Shown here in pieces: positions 11,228 to 21,929 of a stretch of 64,000 nt of DNA. The notes under the pieces were generated by a model, which was not told the origin of the DNA, made no database searches, and was given only the letters and a program-made list of their open reading frames with translations. Source of the stretch: Saccopteryx bilineata (lineage: Eukaryota; Chordata; Mammalia; Chiroptera; Emballonuridae); assembly GCF_036850765.1 (NCBI RefSeq), contig NC_089490.1, positions 103,156,074 through 103,220,073 on the forward strand, written 5' to 3'. Both the position numbers and the translations under genes were made by a program. Position 1 is the first letter of the stretch, and the number at the start of each line of letters is the position of its first letter.

Positions 11228-11597
11228 AAGAAAATTGACAACTAAAAGTAAATCTACAATCATACTTGGATATTATTCCTTATAATCTCTGTAATCTTCA
11301 GAACTTATAGAATTTGAAGACAAAAAAATCAGTAAGAATATGAAACATTTGAACAATATTATCAACCAACTAGATTTGACATTTAGTTGGCACTACGTAC
11401 AATGATTGCAAAATATACCTTCATTCAAGTGCAAATAGGACATTCTTCAAGAGAAGTCTTACACTGCATCACAAAACAAATCTCAATAAATTTTAAAGAA
11501 TAATCAGGTACAAGTAATTATGGAGGGTGAGGATTAGCCATTTGTTTTATAATCCATGGTTCTATCAATTTTCCTACTCGGATATGAGAAAACAGTT

Positions 11598-11761
11598 TTT
11601 TATTGAATTTTTGAAAGAGAGGAGGGAGATAGGAAAACATTGATTTGTCATTCCACTTATTTATGCATTCGTTGGTTGATTCTTGTGTGTGCCCCAGGGA
11701 TTGAACTCACAACCTTGGGTATTGGAATGACGCTCTCACCAACCAAACTACCCGGTCAGGG
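11598..11761 (-). mobile_element. SINE type D, minus
   Basis: Reversed type D with CATTCCACTTATTTATGCAT and a head end CTACCCGGTCAGGG. Moderately diverged. Confidence 0.8.
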
Positions 11762-12223
11762 TAATATGAAAATTTTTTTAGCATCTCTAAGTCTAGCAAT
11801 ATTATTTATTTATTAGATTTTCAGAAATCTTACTAAGATTTAAGACCTGGTTTTCTAATCTCTTAAACAATTTCTAATTAAATAGAAATTGCAAAGTGAT
11901 AAGAGCTTGATTTAGTCTCCTTTTTACTGGGTTCTGAAATTCTCTATTCTCAGATAATGCAATCTTTCACCTGAAGCTTAGCACACTATAATTTAGACAC
12001 CAGTACATCTGTTGCTTAAGATTTTCTAAAATAAACTCAGTTGCCACTAAGGACAATGAACTTCTGCAAAAGAGAATCTGTCAATAAGGGAGGGATCCTT
12101 TCTTTAGAGCCCTTATTACTCAGCTCACTTCTGAGTTGAGGGAAATATTGTTGTCTACCCCCAGAAAGACACTGGGTCAATGTGTGGATTGGTGACAAAT
12201 GTCTCAAAAGATAATCCTTAAGA

Positions 12224-12556
12224 CAGGGGTCCCCAAACTTTTTACATAGGGAGCCAGTTCACTGTCCCTCAGACCGTTAGAGGGCCGGACTATAAAAAAA
12301 CTCTGAACAAATCCCTATGCACACTGCACATATCTTATTTTAAAGTAAAAAAAAAACAAAACGGAAACAAATACAATATTGAAAATAAAGAACAAGTAAA
12401 TTTAAATCAACAAACTGATCAGTATTTCAATGGGAACTATGCTCCTCTCACTGACCACCAATGAAAGAGGTGCCCCTTCCCGAAGTGTGGTGGAGGTTGG
12501 ATAAATGGCCTCAGGAGGCGGCATGCGGCCTGTGGGCTGTAGTTTGGGGACCCCTG
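12224..12556 (+). mobile_element. Non-autonomous hAT element, family 1, copy 1
   Basis: 333 bp with ends CAGGGGTCCCCAAACT and AGTTTGGGGACCCCTG, a perfect 16-bp inverted pair. The 8-bp TSD CCTTAAGA is at 12216-12223 and 12557-12564. The interior has no coding capacity. Two more copies are at 27384 and 32225 in the opposite orientation. Confidence 0.93.
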
Positions 12557-13170
12557 CCTTAAGACCCTAAATTAAAAAGTTTTGAAAATATACCATAGCA
12601 GGAGCGCCTAAACTAGGGTTCATTGGCTCACCTGGGAGGGTTTGCCTGAAAATGTGTGTACGGCATTTTTATGGGAAGAGAACTTATAGTTTGCTTCAGA
12701 TTTTTAAGGAATAGAAAGGAGCTTTGACCTATTCAACATGCTAAAGGACAATGTATCACTTTTCAAGTTGCTGAAAGCATTTTCCTCCCCTTAGCCCTAC
12801 AAAGGACCCAAAACTGCCTTTCTATTTTCTCATTTGTAATACAGAATATGTAAAAAAAACCCCAAAAAACAAAACACATCAACATACTCACTGGCTTCAC
12901 TAAAGAAGTTCTAGCAGCAAAGCTGGCTTCTCCTCAACTCCTTTTCAGAGTCTGTTTATAAAAATCTTGCAGAATAAAACTCTGGACACACCAGTTGGGA
13001 AAATGCTGGTTTAGAAAGCTTACTTGTTTTCTCATTCATTTCAGCTATGTACCAAGCTTGTACTGCTGTGAGAATCTGCTCAGTGCTCTGGAGACTGCCA
13101 GGGAGACTGAGAACCCTGGGCTGATGGAACCTGACCTGAAAACAGGGCTCAGCATGAAGACAGTTTGCCC

Positions 13171-13325
13171 AGAGGCGGATTAAGGTCGGTTGAAACCCCG
13201 GGCGCAGAAGAAAATATTGGGCCCCTTACATTAGAAAAAAAGTGTAAAGTTGAGGTTTTGCGGGGTCCTTCAGAAGTTGGGGCCCAGGGCCTGGGCCCAG
13301 TAAGCCCGCCGTTAAATCTGCCTCT
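13171..13325. mobile_element. MITE-like element, unassigned
   Basis: GC-rich 155 bp with inverted ends AGAGGCGGATTAA and TTAAATCTGCCTCT in an AT-rich setting, and GGGCCC-rich interior. No clean TSD could be fixed. The frames called here on both strands are products of its composition, not genes. Confidence 0.5.
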
Positions 13326-13539
13326 TGAGTTCGGTCCAAATCTGGACTCAGCCCGGCCCATCTCTCACTAGTAATTAGTTTTAGGAAAAATCATAAAATG
13401 TCCTTGAGCCTGAGTTTAGATTCCTCCCTCTGTGAAGTGGAGCTAAGCAGGTAACTACTGTCACGGGTGATTTTTAGATTCTCTTGAAAATAGTTCTTTT
13501 TCTTAGTCTTTTGGCTTGATGTGTGGGTTGAGCTGGACC

Positions 13540-13970
13540 CCCTCAGCTTCCTTTCTAACTTTGCCTCCTGGCTCACAGGCTCATTTTGTTCCCATCTCTC
13601 CTTTAGCTCCCCTATCCCCACATTCTTTCTGTGCCTTGAACCCAAACTCATTTCCAGCTAAGGCTCTTTGCACTTGTTGCTTCCACTGGCAGGAGACGCT
13701 TCCCTGGATCTTTGTATCTTTGCTTTTCTTTTGCTCACTCTTACACTGGGATTTCAGCTCACACACGTCCATGCCAAAGAGAATCTGCGTGACCATTCAC
13801 CAGCACCACATTCTATCTCTCCATCACCTTTCTCTGGTCGTTCCCTCAGCACTTACTATTATCTCATACTTCTCGTTTGTTTTTAAGTCATTTCTCCTCA
13901 TAGAATTTAAACAGGGCTGTCATGCTTGGACCCAAGACCGTGCTCAATAATATATATTTGTTGAATAAAT
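13540..13970 (+). mobile_element. L2 3' region relic
   Basis: Typical L2 wording (CTCTTTGCACTTGTTGCTTC, then TTTGTTGAATAAATGAA at the end). The 144-residue open frame inside is fortuitous. Confidence 0.65.
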
Positions 13971-13979
13971 GAACCAAAT

Positions 13980-15510
13980 AAAAAAAGTGAGCTGTGAAGG
14001 GCATAGGTTTGCACACGGTACAGATTAAAAACCCATCAACAGTAGTGATTAAAAACACAACATCTACATTTCAGAAGAGGGGATGTGTGTTTATATTTGC
14101 ATAACAAATTCGGTTAATTAAGTAGTTGGTCTAGAACAATAGTCCCATATCAATGGTGATTTCAGATTCCAACAATGCAAAACAGACAACCTCTCCCCCA
14201 CCCACAAGGCTTACAAAAATTCTTAGGTGGTTTTCCCCCCTGGCTAAATACGACATCTATTAAAATGGCAGAAGGTTACGTGCGGCGTGCACTTCAGAGG
14301 AGAAGTTTATTTCCACCTGGCACATGTGGATGGTAGATTGACCTCTGATGAACAGGTAAGAGGGAAGGGGTAAATGGACAAATGGATGGACTGGGAGGAA
14401 GCTTTATAGGTGGACGGAGCAGCTCACAGTTTCCATCAAAGCCACCAAGAATCGTCTCAAATAAACCTTCAAGCTAAACAAGAGAATTCTTCTAGCATTT
14501 ACAGCTACAGCACCATCCATAGGCCTCTCCTAACCATTTTGGAGCCTCTATTGGATCCAAGGGTGAAGGGAAGGTTCATTGCCTGGATCCATTTTCTCCT
14601 CTTAAATGAACAATAGCCAATAACACTAAAGCTGCAGTGAACAGCCTCAAATGCCAGGGCAAGGGTTTATGCCTTTAAGATCTCTGAGTAAGGCGATCAG
14701 TGAATGAGTGTGAGTAAGGAAGTTTGAGAGGAAAGAGACTGATTTGGGAATGTCAGAGTGGAGGCTGTTAATAGTCTGAGCAAGAAAGGCAATATAAGGT
14801 CCAGGATCAAGGGAAAAGTAATAGGAATAATATGAAGAAAAAAAAAAGGATGGGCAAGCATTGTACAAGTCAGAGGTTTCCAACGGGGCTGTGTGGGCAG
14901 GCGGGGCTGAAACTTAAGCTGAGTGGGGGTTTCATGGGGTTTGTTCTAATGGTTTTGGCCCATAAGATACAAACTATTCTGCGCCTCTTCAAAATAATAG
15001 CCCCTGTTGTCTACTGGCTGTATCATGAAATAGAAATTATGAAGGCACTGTATCTTTTAAAAAAATCCCCTTTTGTAGCACTTCCTTAAAAACAGCTATT
15101 TAATGCAACTCTGCCAGTGAGTTCTTGACAGTTCTGTCTTAACAATTCTGATCTTAATGAAACATCTTTGTAAAGGGTTGAAGTGTCTCCCTGGTAAGTG
15201 TTCAGCTTATGCTTTTCAAAATACCTTGTAAAAACTGTTATTAATGTTCTCCTTTGGCCTAATGAGTGTTTTTCATTGGTTACCTGTTTCAACACAAGAA
15301 ATATTAAGCAGTTGAGTGATCAATACGTTCTCAAACTTTTTTCTTCCTTTTGAGTCTGCTACTTTTAAGAGTTATGATCGTTTGGTAGGGTGTATTGTAC
15401 TAAAAAAGAATAGCTTCATTTAAGTAATTAACTCAAAAGACGACAATGGTGCATTTTGCTTTGGCACTTATGAGTCGCGGCATATTTAATTTAAAGTCAC
15501 TGACAATGCT
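13980..15510. other. Unique-looking intergenic stretch
   Basis: No exon or repeat was recognised. A SPIC 5' non-coding exon or promoter could lie here or further upstream, but nothing in the sequence singles one out. Confidence 0.4.
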
Positions 15511-15517
15511 TTTTTAA

Positions 15518-15690
15518 AATGCATTTTCCCCAGTTTGGCGAGGTATACTTGACATTTAGTAAAGTGTGTAAATTTAAGGTGTACAACATGGGAATTTGAC
15601 ATTAGCACATATTAGGAAATAATTACCACAATAAGGTTAGTTAATACATCCATCACCTCACATAGCTACCTTTTATATGGCTTTTTAAAA
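15518..15690 (-). mobile_element. Old L1 3' UTR fragment
   Basis: Resembles the mammalian L1M 3' UTR wording (AAATAATTACCACAATAAGG, then CATCCATCACCTCACATAG). Confidence 0.55.
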
Positions 15691-16307
15691 AATATTCTTT
15701 TTAACTGACATGAACAGTTGTGTGGTGTGCTAAATGCAATGATAAACAATGTTGGCTTCACCACATGCTCTTTCTTGTTATGCGGATTTATTTACTTTTG
15801 TGTGTGTATGTGTAGTTTTATAGAACTTGGAATTACATATTTAATGGGGGACTGTGTGATAACTGTTTTTTAAAACAAAATCTAAATTACATACAGGACT
15901 AAGAAAGTAGATAATATAAAATTGTAGACCAGAGTTCTTAACTCAGGATTTTAGAAATTCCATGGATGGGTCTCAAAAAGCACGTATATTTTATTCATAA
16001 CGTAAGTCTACGTTGCATGAGAGAAAAAACATGTCTTTTACCGATTCTCTGAAGGCTATATTACATCAGAATTAAAAAAAAAATTAGTTATAAATAAATA
16101 TCTATGCTAAGGTAACAAGAATTTTAATTTTTCAGAATTTTGAAATACTTTTAAATTTCTTTGAAATATTTACATATATTCTTATTTTCATACTCTTATA
16201 AATTAAGCAACTTAGGTAATTAACTCTATTTAGCTTTTTTAAATTTAAGAAATTTTGTGATTGATTGAAAAGCAAAAAAAATCATAGAAAATCTGTACTC
16301 ATTAAAT

Positions 16308-16387
16308 ATGCTGCTCATAAAAATTAGGGGATATTTTATAGCTTCATGTTCATTTTGAAATATCCCCTAATTTTTGTGAGAAGTATA
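16308..16387. mobile_element. Palindromic MITE near the SPIC start exon
   Basis: About 80 bp, almost entirely inverted repeat. CTGCTCATAAAAATTAGGGG at the left pairs with CCCCTAATTTTTGTGAG at the right, around a core of about 30 bp, with TA at each end, as for Tc1/mariner-type elements. It shares its terminal repeat with the larger element at 56447-57045 and lies 105 bp before the SPIC start exon. Confidence 0.78.
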
Positions 16388-16492
16388 GGATTAAGTAGGT
16401 GGTACTTTTGGTTTATATAAGACATTTTTAGAAAATATTTCAAGTAAGATATTTTAACTTGGAGATTCATTTTAAATATTAATCTTTTTCAG

Positions 16493-16518
16493 AACTGCCA
16501 ATTTACTAATGAAGTATG
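16493..16518 (+). CDS. SPIC: SPIC start exon (26 nt, ends with the ATG)
   Basis: Proposed exon between a pyrimidine-rich acceptor (AG at 16491-16492) and a near-perfect donor GTAAGT at 16519. The last three bases, 16516-16518, are the start codon, so coding begins exactly at the exon end and continues in phase 0 with GCT in the next exon. After splicing the start context is good, with A at -3 and G at +4. The N-terminus reads M-A-C-V-E-Q, against M-T-C-V-E-Q as I recall for human. A second, out-of-frame ATG lies 7 nt upstream at 16509. The left boundary is inferred from the acceptor only; the exon could be longer if a different acceptor or a start site is used. Confidence 0.72.
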
Positions 16519-17063
16519 GTAAGTTGTCACTTAAAAATCTTTATTCATCCTCCACTCTGAAAATAAAATATACAATCAGATTAATAAAAGTGAAACGGTT
16601 TGTAAAACAGTTCTATGTGAAGTCTTAGAGACACGCTTTTGAAATTAAGAGCATTTCCTTTTTAAGTAACAATTCAGATTCTGTTTGATTAAAGATAATT
16701 CCTTGATCCTTTTTCCAAATCAGCCTCCAGCTATACAACGCCTTGCTAAAATTTTACAGTGTTAAATACTATGTTATAGAATGAATACTGATCTCTATTT
16801 ATAGAGCAGTGGGTCTCAACCAGGGTATATGAATATATTGGAGAGGTTTTTGGTTGTCACAACTGTTAGAGTGCTATGGGCATCTAGTTAGTGGTTAGAG
16901 ACCAGGGATGATGCTAAACATCCTACAGTGTCCAGGACAGCCCCGCACCACAGACTTTGCCAACCTAAAATGTCAGCAGTGTTGAAAGACCCTGTTTTAT
17001 ATAAGCCAAATTAAGTTCAGTTGGGAATTTCACAACTCCAGAGTTCTGCCATTGTTCTAACAG

Positions 17064-17157
17064 GCTTGTGTTGAACAAGATAAGCTGGGCCAGGCGTTCG
17101 AAGATGCTTTTGAGGTACTGAGGCAACATTCGGCTGGAGATCTTCAGTACTCCCCAG
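17064..17157 (+). CDS. SPIC: SPIC exon encoding residues 2-32
   Basis: The acceptor is TTCTAACAG ending at 17063 and the donor is GTAAAA from 17158. It encodes 31 residues starting [19 protein letters not shown] and ending Y-S-P, plus the first base of the Asp33 codon. This acidic N-terminal segment closely matches the human SPIC N-terminus. No domain is known here; in PU.1-type factors the N-terminal half carries transactivation function. The reverse strand also has an open frame (17017-17211), which is a shadow of this exon. Confidence 0.92.
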
Positions 17158-17509
17158 GTAAAATGCCAGTCCCTTCTTCTGCTGCTGCATAACACGGCTT
17201 GCTGGTAACATACATATATATAAAAATAACAGTTAGAACGGAGAAGATCATTTTTACTCAACGCATCCAGAGTTAATTCTAACAAAGGCAAAATGCATCC
17301 AGGGTTACATAGCCTAAATAAAGTCGTACATATAAAAATGCAGAGAATCTAGAGAATGACATCCCACACAGAAATCCTAAGAAATAGAATTATTTGCTGT
17401 TAAGCATAAGTGGTTGACATAATATTTATTTAATAGAAAAATAATTTTTACTGTTCAGAAAGGGTTTTACAATTAGTCTAATTTATCTTATTCCACCAAT
17501 CATATATAC

Positions 17510-17560
17510 TTTATATATATATATATATCTACATAATATAATATATATAAATAATATGAT
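17510..17560. repeat. AT microsatellite
   Basis: TATATA-rich run in a SPIC intron (17511-17549 and just after). Confidence 0.8.
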
Positions 17561-17596
17561 AGCATAAAGGGCTTTAAAGTGCTAGGCAAAGACAGT

Positions 17597-17803
17597 TTTC
17601 TTTCTTTATTTTAGAGAGAAAGAAAGAGAAAGGAAGGAAGAGAGAGAGAAAGGAAGAAAAAGAGAGAGACAGAAGCATTGGTTTGTTCCACTTATTTTTG
17701 CATTCATTGGTTCATTCTTGTATATGCCCTGACTGGAGATGGAACTCGCAACCTTAGTGTATGGGGATGACACTCTTACCAACTGAGTTACCTAGCCAGG
17801 GCC
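17597..17803 (-). mobile_element. SINE type D, minus, in a SPIC intron
   Basis: GA/AAG-rich tail side, then TTGCATTCATTGGTTCATTC and a head end TTACCTAGCCAGGGCC. Confidence 0.82.
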
Positions 17804-17967
17804 AACATATTATATATTCTGTTTGGAAAAATAAGTATTCTAGTCTTCTTTACCTATTATCTCATAGACTATACAAGTATAATCTAGATGAGGGCAGGGT
17901 ATGATGGGAAGTTCCAAGATAAAAGGAATCATGGGATCTCGACCTGCAGGGGGTACACGCTCTAGTG

Positions 17968-18265
17968 CAGTGGTCCCCAACCTTTTTTGGGTCACAGACC
18001 AGTTTAATGTCAGAAAATATTTTCACGGACCGGCCTTTAGGGTGGGACGGATAAATGTATCACTTGACCAAGACAAGAGTCAAGAGTGAGTCTTAGATGG
18101 ATGTAACAGAGGGAATCTGGTCATTTTTTAAAAAATAAAACATTGTTTAGACTTAAATATAAGTAAAACGGAAATAATGTAAGTTATTTATTCTTTCTCT
18201 GCGGACCAGTACCAATGGCCCACGGACCGGTACCGGTCCACGGCCCCGGGGGTTGGGGACCACTG
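17968..18265. mobile_element. Non-autonomous hAT element, family 2, in a SPIC intron
   Basis: 298 bp with ends CAGTGGTCCCCAACC and GGTTGGGGACCACTG, a perfect inverted 15-mer. The 8-bp TSD CTCTAGTG is at 17960-17967 and 18266-18273. It ends 175 bp before the SPIC exon at 18441. Subterminal ACGGACCGG-type repeats occur near both ends. Confidence 0.93.
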
Positions 18266-18440
18266 CTCTAGTGGGAGCAATGGACTGTGTGAAAGAGCCT
18301 CTGTAACACTAGCACAATGCAATGAACAACGCAGGGAAACGCGAACTGATAAAAGAGCACGGGTGGGAGCAACGGATAAGCATACCCACACACAAAGAAA
18401 TATAAACTTTTTCAGTCTCTTTCTTTGTTTTTTAAATCAG

Positions 18441-18553
18441 ATTACAAAAACTACCTGACTTTCATCAACCACTGTCCTCATGTCAGAGGAAATTCCGGCT
18501 GCTATGGAGTGCTGCCGCCAGAGGAGCCTGTCTATAACTGGAGAACAGTGATA
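18441..18553 (+). CDS. SPIC: SPIC exon encoding residues 33-70
   Basis: The acceptor follows a T-rich tract ending TTTAAATCAG at 18440, and the donor GTGAGT starts at 18554. The first two bases complete the split Asp33 codon, then 37 codons follow, reading [18 protein letters not shown] and ending [10 protein letters not shown]. The 3' end of this exon and its donor are repeated in tandem about 125 bp downstream in the intron. A C-run of 22 bases begins 20 bp past the donor. Reading past the donor meets a stop at 18674, so the orthologous donor at 18554 is the right one. Confidence 0.93.
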
Positions 18554-18755
18554 GTGAGTACTCGGCTGGGAGACCCCCCCCCCCCCCCCCCCCCCGATTA
18601 CAGGCAGATTTATCATTTGCAGAAGCCTTCCCCTTGCAGAAGCCAGAGGAGCCTGTCTATAACTGGAGAACAGTGATAGCGAGTACTCAGCTGGGAGACA
18701 CCCCCCCCCCCCTCGATTACAGGCAGATTTATCATTTGCAGAAGCCTTCTCCTTG
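18517..18755 (+). repeat. Tandem partial duplication of SPIC exon end, donor and intron start
   Basis: Two direct copies lie head to tail, 18517-18641 and 18642 to about 18755. Each contains the last 37 bp of the coding exon, the splice donor, a poly-C run and the following intron bases up to CTTGCAG or CTTGGCAG. They differ at a few bases. In copy 2 the donor dinucleotide is GC instead of GT (18679-18680) and the C-run is 12 instead of 22. Copy 2 has no acceptor of its own and is presumably intronic. Confidence 0.9.
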
Positions 18756-19096
18756 GCAGTTGGCGCATGCCCACTGACACCGAGCTTAAAGAGAGCGCTG
18801 ACTGAAAAATGCTTGCTCATGGTCACCATCAGCGCTCTGATTTTGACAGTCAATGTGGGTGATGATAGGCAATGCTGACAAGCAGGAAACTGCCCCTTGT
18901 CCTTGCTCTTCACTGAGCTGCAGGCAGGTTTGAATGACTTCCATAAAAAAGGAGGCGTTTTTAAGGTTCTAACATCACTGCTTCTCTTTAGTCCACCCGG
19001 AAAATTGCAAAAATGTTATAATAGTTCCCTAAAAGCCAGAGGATAAAGGCACAAACATCCCCTGCATTGGCTTTACCTGTGATTTTGTATTAACCT

Positions 19097-19480
19097 GGTT
19101 TTTAAATTTTTTTTTTATTTTTTGTATTTTTCTTAAGTTGGAAATGGGAGGCAGTCAGACAGACTCCCGCATGTGCCCAACCGGGATCTACCTGGCATGC
19201 CCACCAGGGGGCAATGCTCTGCCCATCTGGGGCGTCGCTCTGCTACAACCAGAGCCATTCTAGCGCCTGAGACAGAGGCCACAGAGCCATCCTCAGCGCC
19301 TGGGCCATCTTTGCTCCAATGGAGCCTTGGCTGCAGGAAGGGAAGGGAGAGACAGAGGAAGGAGAGGGGGAGGGTGGAGAAGCAGATGGGTGCTTCTCCT
19401 GTGTGCCCTGGCTGGGGATGGAACCTGGGACTCCCGCACGCCAGGCTGACGCTCTACCACTGAGCCAACCAGCTAGGACC
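19097..19480 (-). mobile_element. SINE type A, minus, in a SPIC intron
   Basis: Complete reversed copy. The TSD TTAACCT is at 19090-19096 and 19481-19487. Confidence 0.9.
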
Positions 19481-19614
19481 TTAACCTTGTCATGCCTCCC
19501 CCCAGCTCAGAGCTAACTACCAGTACTGAACCAATTAATTGATATTTCAGCAGCCTCCTGCAAAAGGAAGTGTTCCTGCCATCTATCTCTCCATTCATGT
19601 GGGGGTTTTCTGTT

Positions 19615-19967
19615 TGTTTGTTTTGTATTTTTCTGAAGTGAGAAGTGGGGAGGCAGAGAGACAGACTCTTGCATCCACCCGGCAGCCCACCGGGGGGTGA
19701 TTCTCTGCCCCTCTGGGGCATCACTCTGTTGCAACCAAAACCATTCTAGCACCTGAGAAGGAGGCCATGGAGCCATCCTCAGTGCCCGGGCCAACTTTGC
19801 TCCAATGGAGCCTTGGCTGCAGGAAGGGAAGAGAGACAGAGAGAAAGAAGAGGGAGAAGGATGGAGAAGCAGATGGGCACTTCTCCTGTGTGCCCTGGCC
19901 GGGAATCGAACCTGGGACTTCCACATGCCAAGTTGATGCTCTACCACTGAGGCAACCGGCTAAGGCC
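19615..19967 (-). mobile_element. SINE type A, shorter variant, minus, in a SPIC intron
   Basis: Reversed copy starting TTTCTGAAGTGAGAAG, a sub-variant shared with 50111-50480 and 42893-43157. The TSD TTCTGTT is at 19608-19614 and 19968-19974. Confidence 0.88.
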
Positions 19968-19974
19968 TTCTGTT

Positions 19975-20655
19975 CTTTTAGTAAAGCAGTCTTACTGTGG
20001 TGGGGTGTAACTATAAAATGATTTTTTTTTCTTCAGTCCACTGCAACCATGCAATATAAAAAGTCCTTTTTCTGACCTTGTACATGGGTCTGTCATGGCC
20101 TGTCCACGAGACATTTCTATGAAGAGAATATTTTTGGTTCCAGCTTAAGCTCTGCTGTCTCCACTTAGGGCAGGTAAAAAACAGGGAACCCAATATATCT
20201 ATTTACTAAATCTGGCAACCTTCATTCCACTTCAGTTCCCACACCTTGGCATACACACAGCACTGTGCCTCTTGTGGTTGGGACGTCTATGTCTGTTGGG
20301 CAGCCCTCCTGTACATGATGTGGTAAATGACTCCAGTCCAGCCCCTTCTATTGAGTATAAATAACCCACGGACACCCTCGTATCCTTGTCCGAGGTGATG
20401 GCAAGAGCTCAGGCTGCTTCCTTTCGTCCCTTCTCTTGGCTCTCCCCTCCTGTGGCTGCCATCTTTCTCCTCTACCCTCTCTTGCCTGGATGGTCATCCA
20501 AAGCAGGAATGCAAACCATCTTCCTTTATTGCTGATACTTTTAGCTCTTTCTTTCTCATCGGGTATTTTTAGGTGGAAGGAGAGAAAACATACTCTGTCT
20601 TTTCTTACAGGAGGAAGCAAATATGGAAGTCCTCACAAACCCAAATTTTACCCCC
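19975..20655. other. SPIC intron, nothing recognised
   Basis: Moderately GC-rich unique sequence. The frames on both strands show no similarity I recognise. Confidence 0.4.
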
Positions 20656-20659
20656 TTTT

Positions 20660-21037
20660 TTATTTTATTTTTGTATTTTTTCTGAAGCTGGAAACGAGGA
20701 TAGACAGTCAGACAGACTGCCGCATGCGCCCGACCGGGATCCACCCGGCACGCCCACCAGGGGGCGACGCTCTGCCCCTCAGGGGCGTCGCTCTGTCGCG
20801 ACCAGAGCCACTCTAGCACCTGGGGCAGAGGCCAAGGAGCCATCCCCAGCCCCCGGGCCATCTTTGCTCCAATGGAGCCTCGGCTGCGGGAGGGGAAGAG
20901 AGAGAGAGAGAGAGGAAGGAGAGGGGGAGGGGTGGAGAAGCAAATGGGCGCTTCTCCTGTGTGCCCTGGCCGGGAATCGAACCCGGGACTTCTGCACGCC
21001 AGGCTGACGCTCCACCACTGAGCCAACCGGCCAGGGC
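20660..21037 (-). mobile_element. SINE type A, minus, just upstream of a SPIC exon
   Basis: Complete reversed copy. TSD of TACCCCCTTTT (left) and TACCCTCTTTT (right, 21038-21048). It ends 194 bp before the exon at 21232. Confidence 0.92.
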
Positions 21038-21231
21038 TACCCTCTTTTCCTAGGTCCTCTTCACATATTCTAGCTCTGCTCTAGGAGATATCTGGCTGCC
21101 ATTGAGGGAAGTGTTTTATAGAATTTAAAAGATGTTTAGCACTCTTTTTTGCCCCCAGCTTTTAACTTTAGCCACTAACTGGGGGCTACATGGAAAGTCC
21201 CGTTTAACATCCTCCTGTACTGTTTGTATAG

Positions 21232-21340
21232 AACAGTGCTCCGGACCTCTGTTTTGAAGGAAATATTCATCAACCTCTGCAGAACATCCCTGAAAACCAG
21301 CTGGTACAACCTCCAGTTCTCCAGCAAAAGGGAGGAAGAG
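21232..21340 (+). CDS. SPIC: SPIC exon encoding residues 71-106
   Basis: The acceptor is TTTGTATAG ending at 21231 and the donor is GTACGT at 21341. It encodes 36 residues, [19 protein letters not shown] through Q-Q-K-G-G-R, plus the first base of Gly107. This matches the linker of human SPIC just before the ETS domain, with a few substitutions (for example P and L-C where I recall A and F-Y). The exon is rich in Asn, Gln and Pro and is probably disordered. The opposite-strand frame 21175-21357 is a shadow. Confidence 0.93.
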
Positions 21341-21349
21341 GTACGTGAA

Positions 21350-21920
21350 CCCATCACTAATCGTTCAGGTTAAAAAAAAAAAAGTGTCCCTCAAAGCAGC
21401 TTTGGGGAATTTCATATCTGAGTTTGGACTAGTATTTGCAAAACATTGTTTAATGACAATTGAGCATAATTAAAGTCAGACAGACTGAACCACTCTAAGC
21501 CATTCATCTTGGGTGAACCTTCCCTATTGCTTCTTAGAGATTTGAAGCTGCAAATTGTCCACTTAGCACAATAAAAAATGTGTATATATTCTATTTTAGA
21601 TATGAAAGAGGGAAGTTTTTCACAAGTTATTTTAGCAATCTTATTCCAATTGTGAAGCCCTTAGGATAGAAATCACCTTTTTTTATTAAGTTTTCTTCAA
21701 AAAAACAGTTCAATAATAATTTGATATTATAAATTTGAAGCCTTGACTGCATAAATTAAGATGATGATGATCTCATCAAGCAGAGGGGCAAAAGTAGCCT
21801 TTGATGGCTAAGATGTGAGCCATACACATTCACACACACTACTGGAGAAAGTGTAATTTGTTCCAAAGTTTTGTAAGGCAGTTTGACAGCACCTATAAAA
21901 ATTTTAAGTGTTCGTATCTT
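21350..21920. other. SPIC intron, AT-rich, nothing recognised
   Basis: No exon, repeat or regulatory motif that I can support. Confidence 0.4.
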
Positions 21921-21929
21921 TTGACTATG

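Noticed and set aside
13516..13950. 144-residue frame downstream of a GC-rich island
   Set aside because: Sits in an L2 relic; no homologous protein recognised and no splice or start context.
16965..17291. 108-residue reverse-strand frame
   Set aside because: It lies antisense to the SPIC exon at 17064-17157, whose forward translation matches the known protein.
18642..18755. A second, alternative SPIC exon from the duplicated segment
   Set aside because: No acceptor of its own, a GC donor, and an in-frame stop if joined by read-through.
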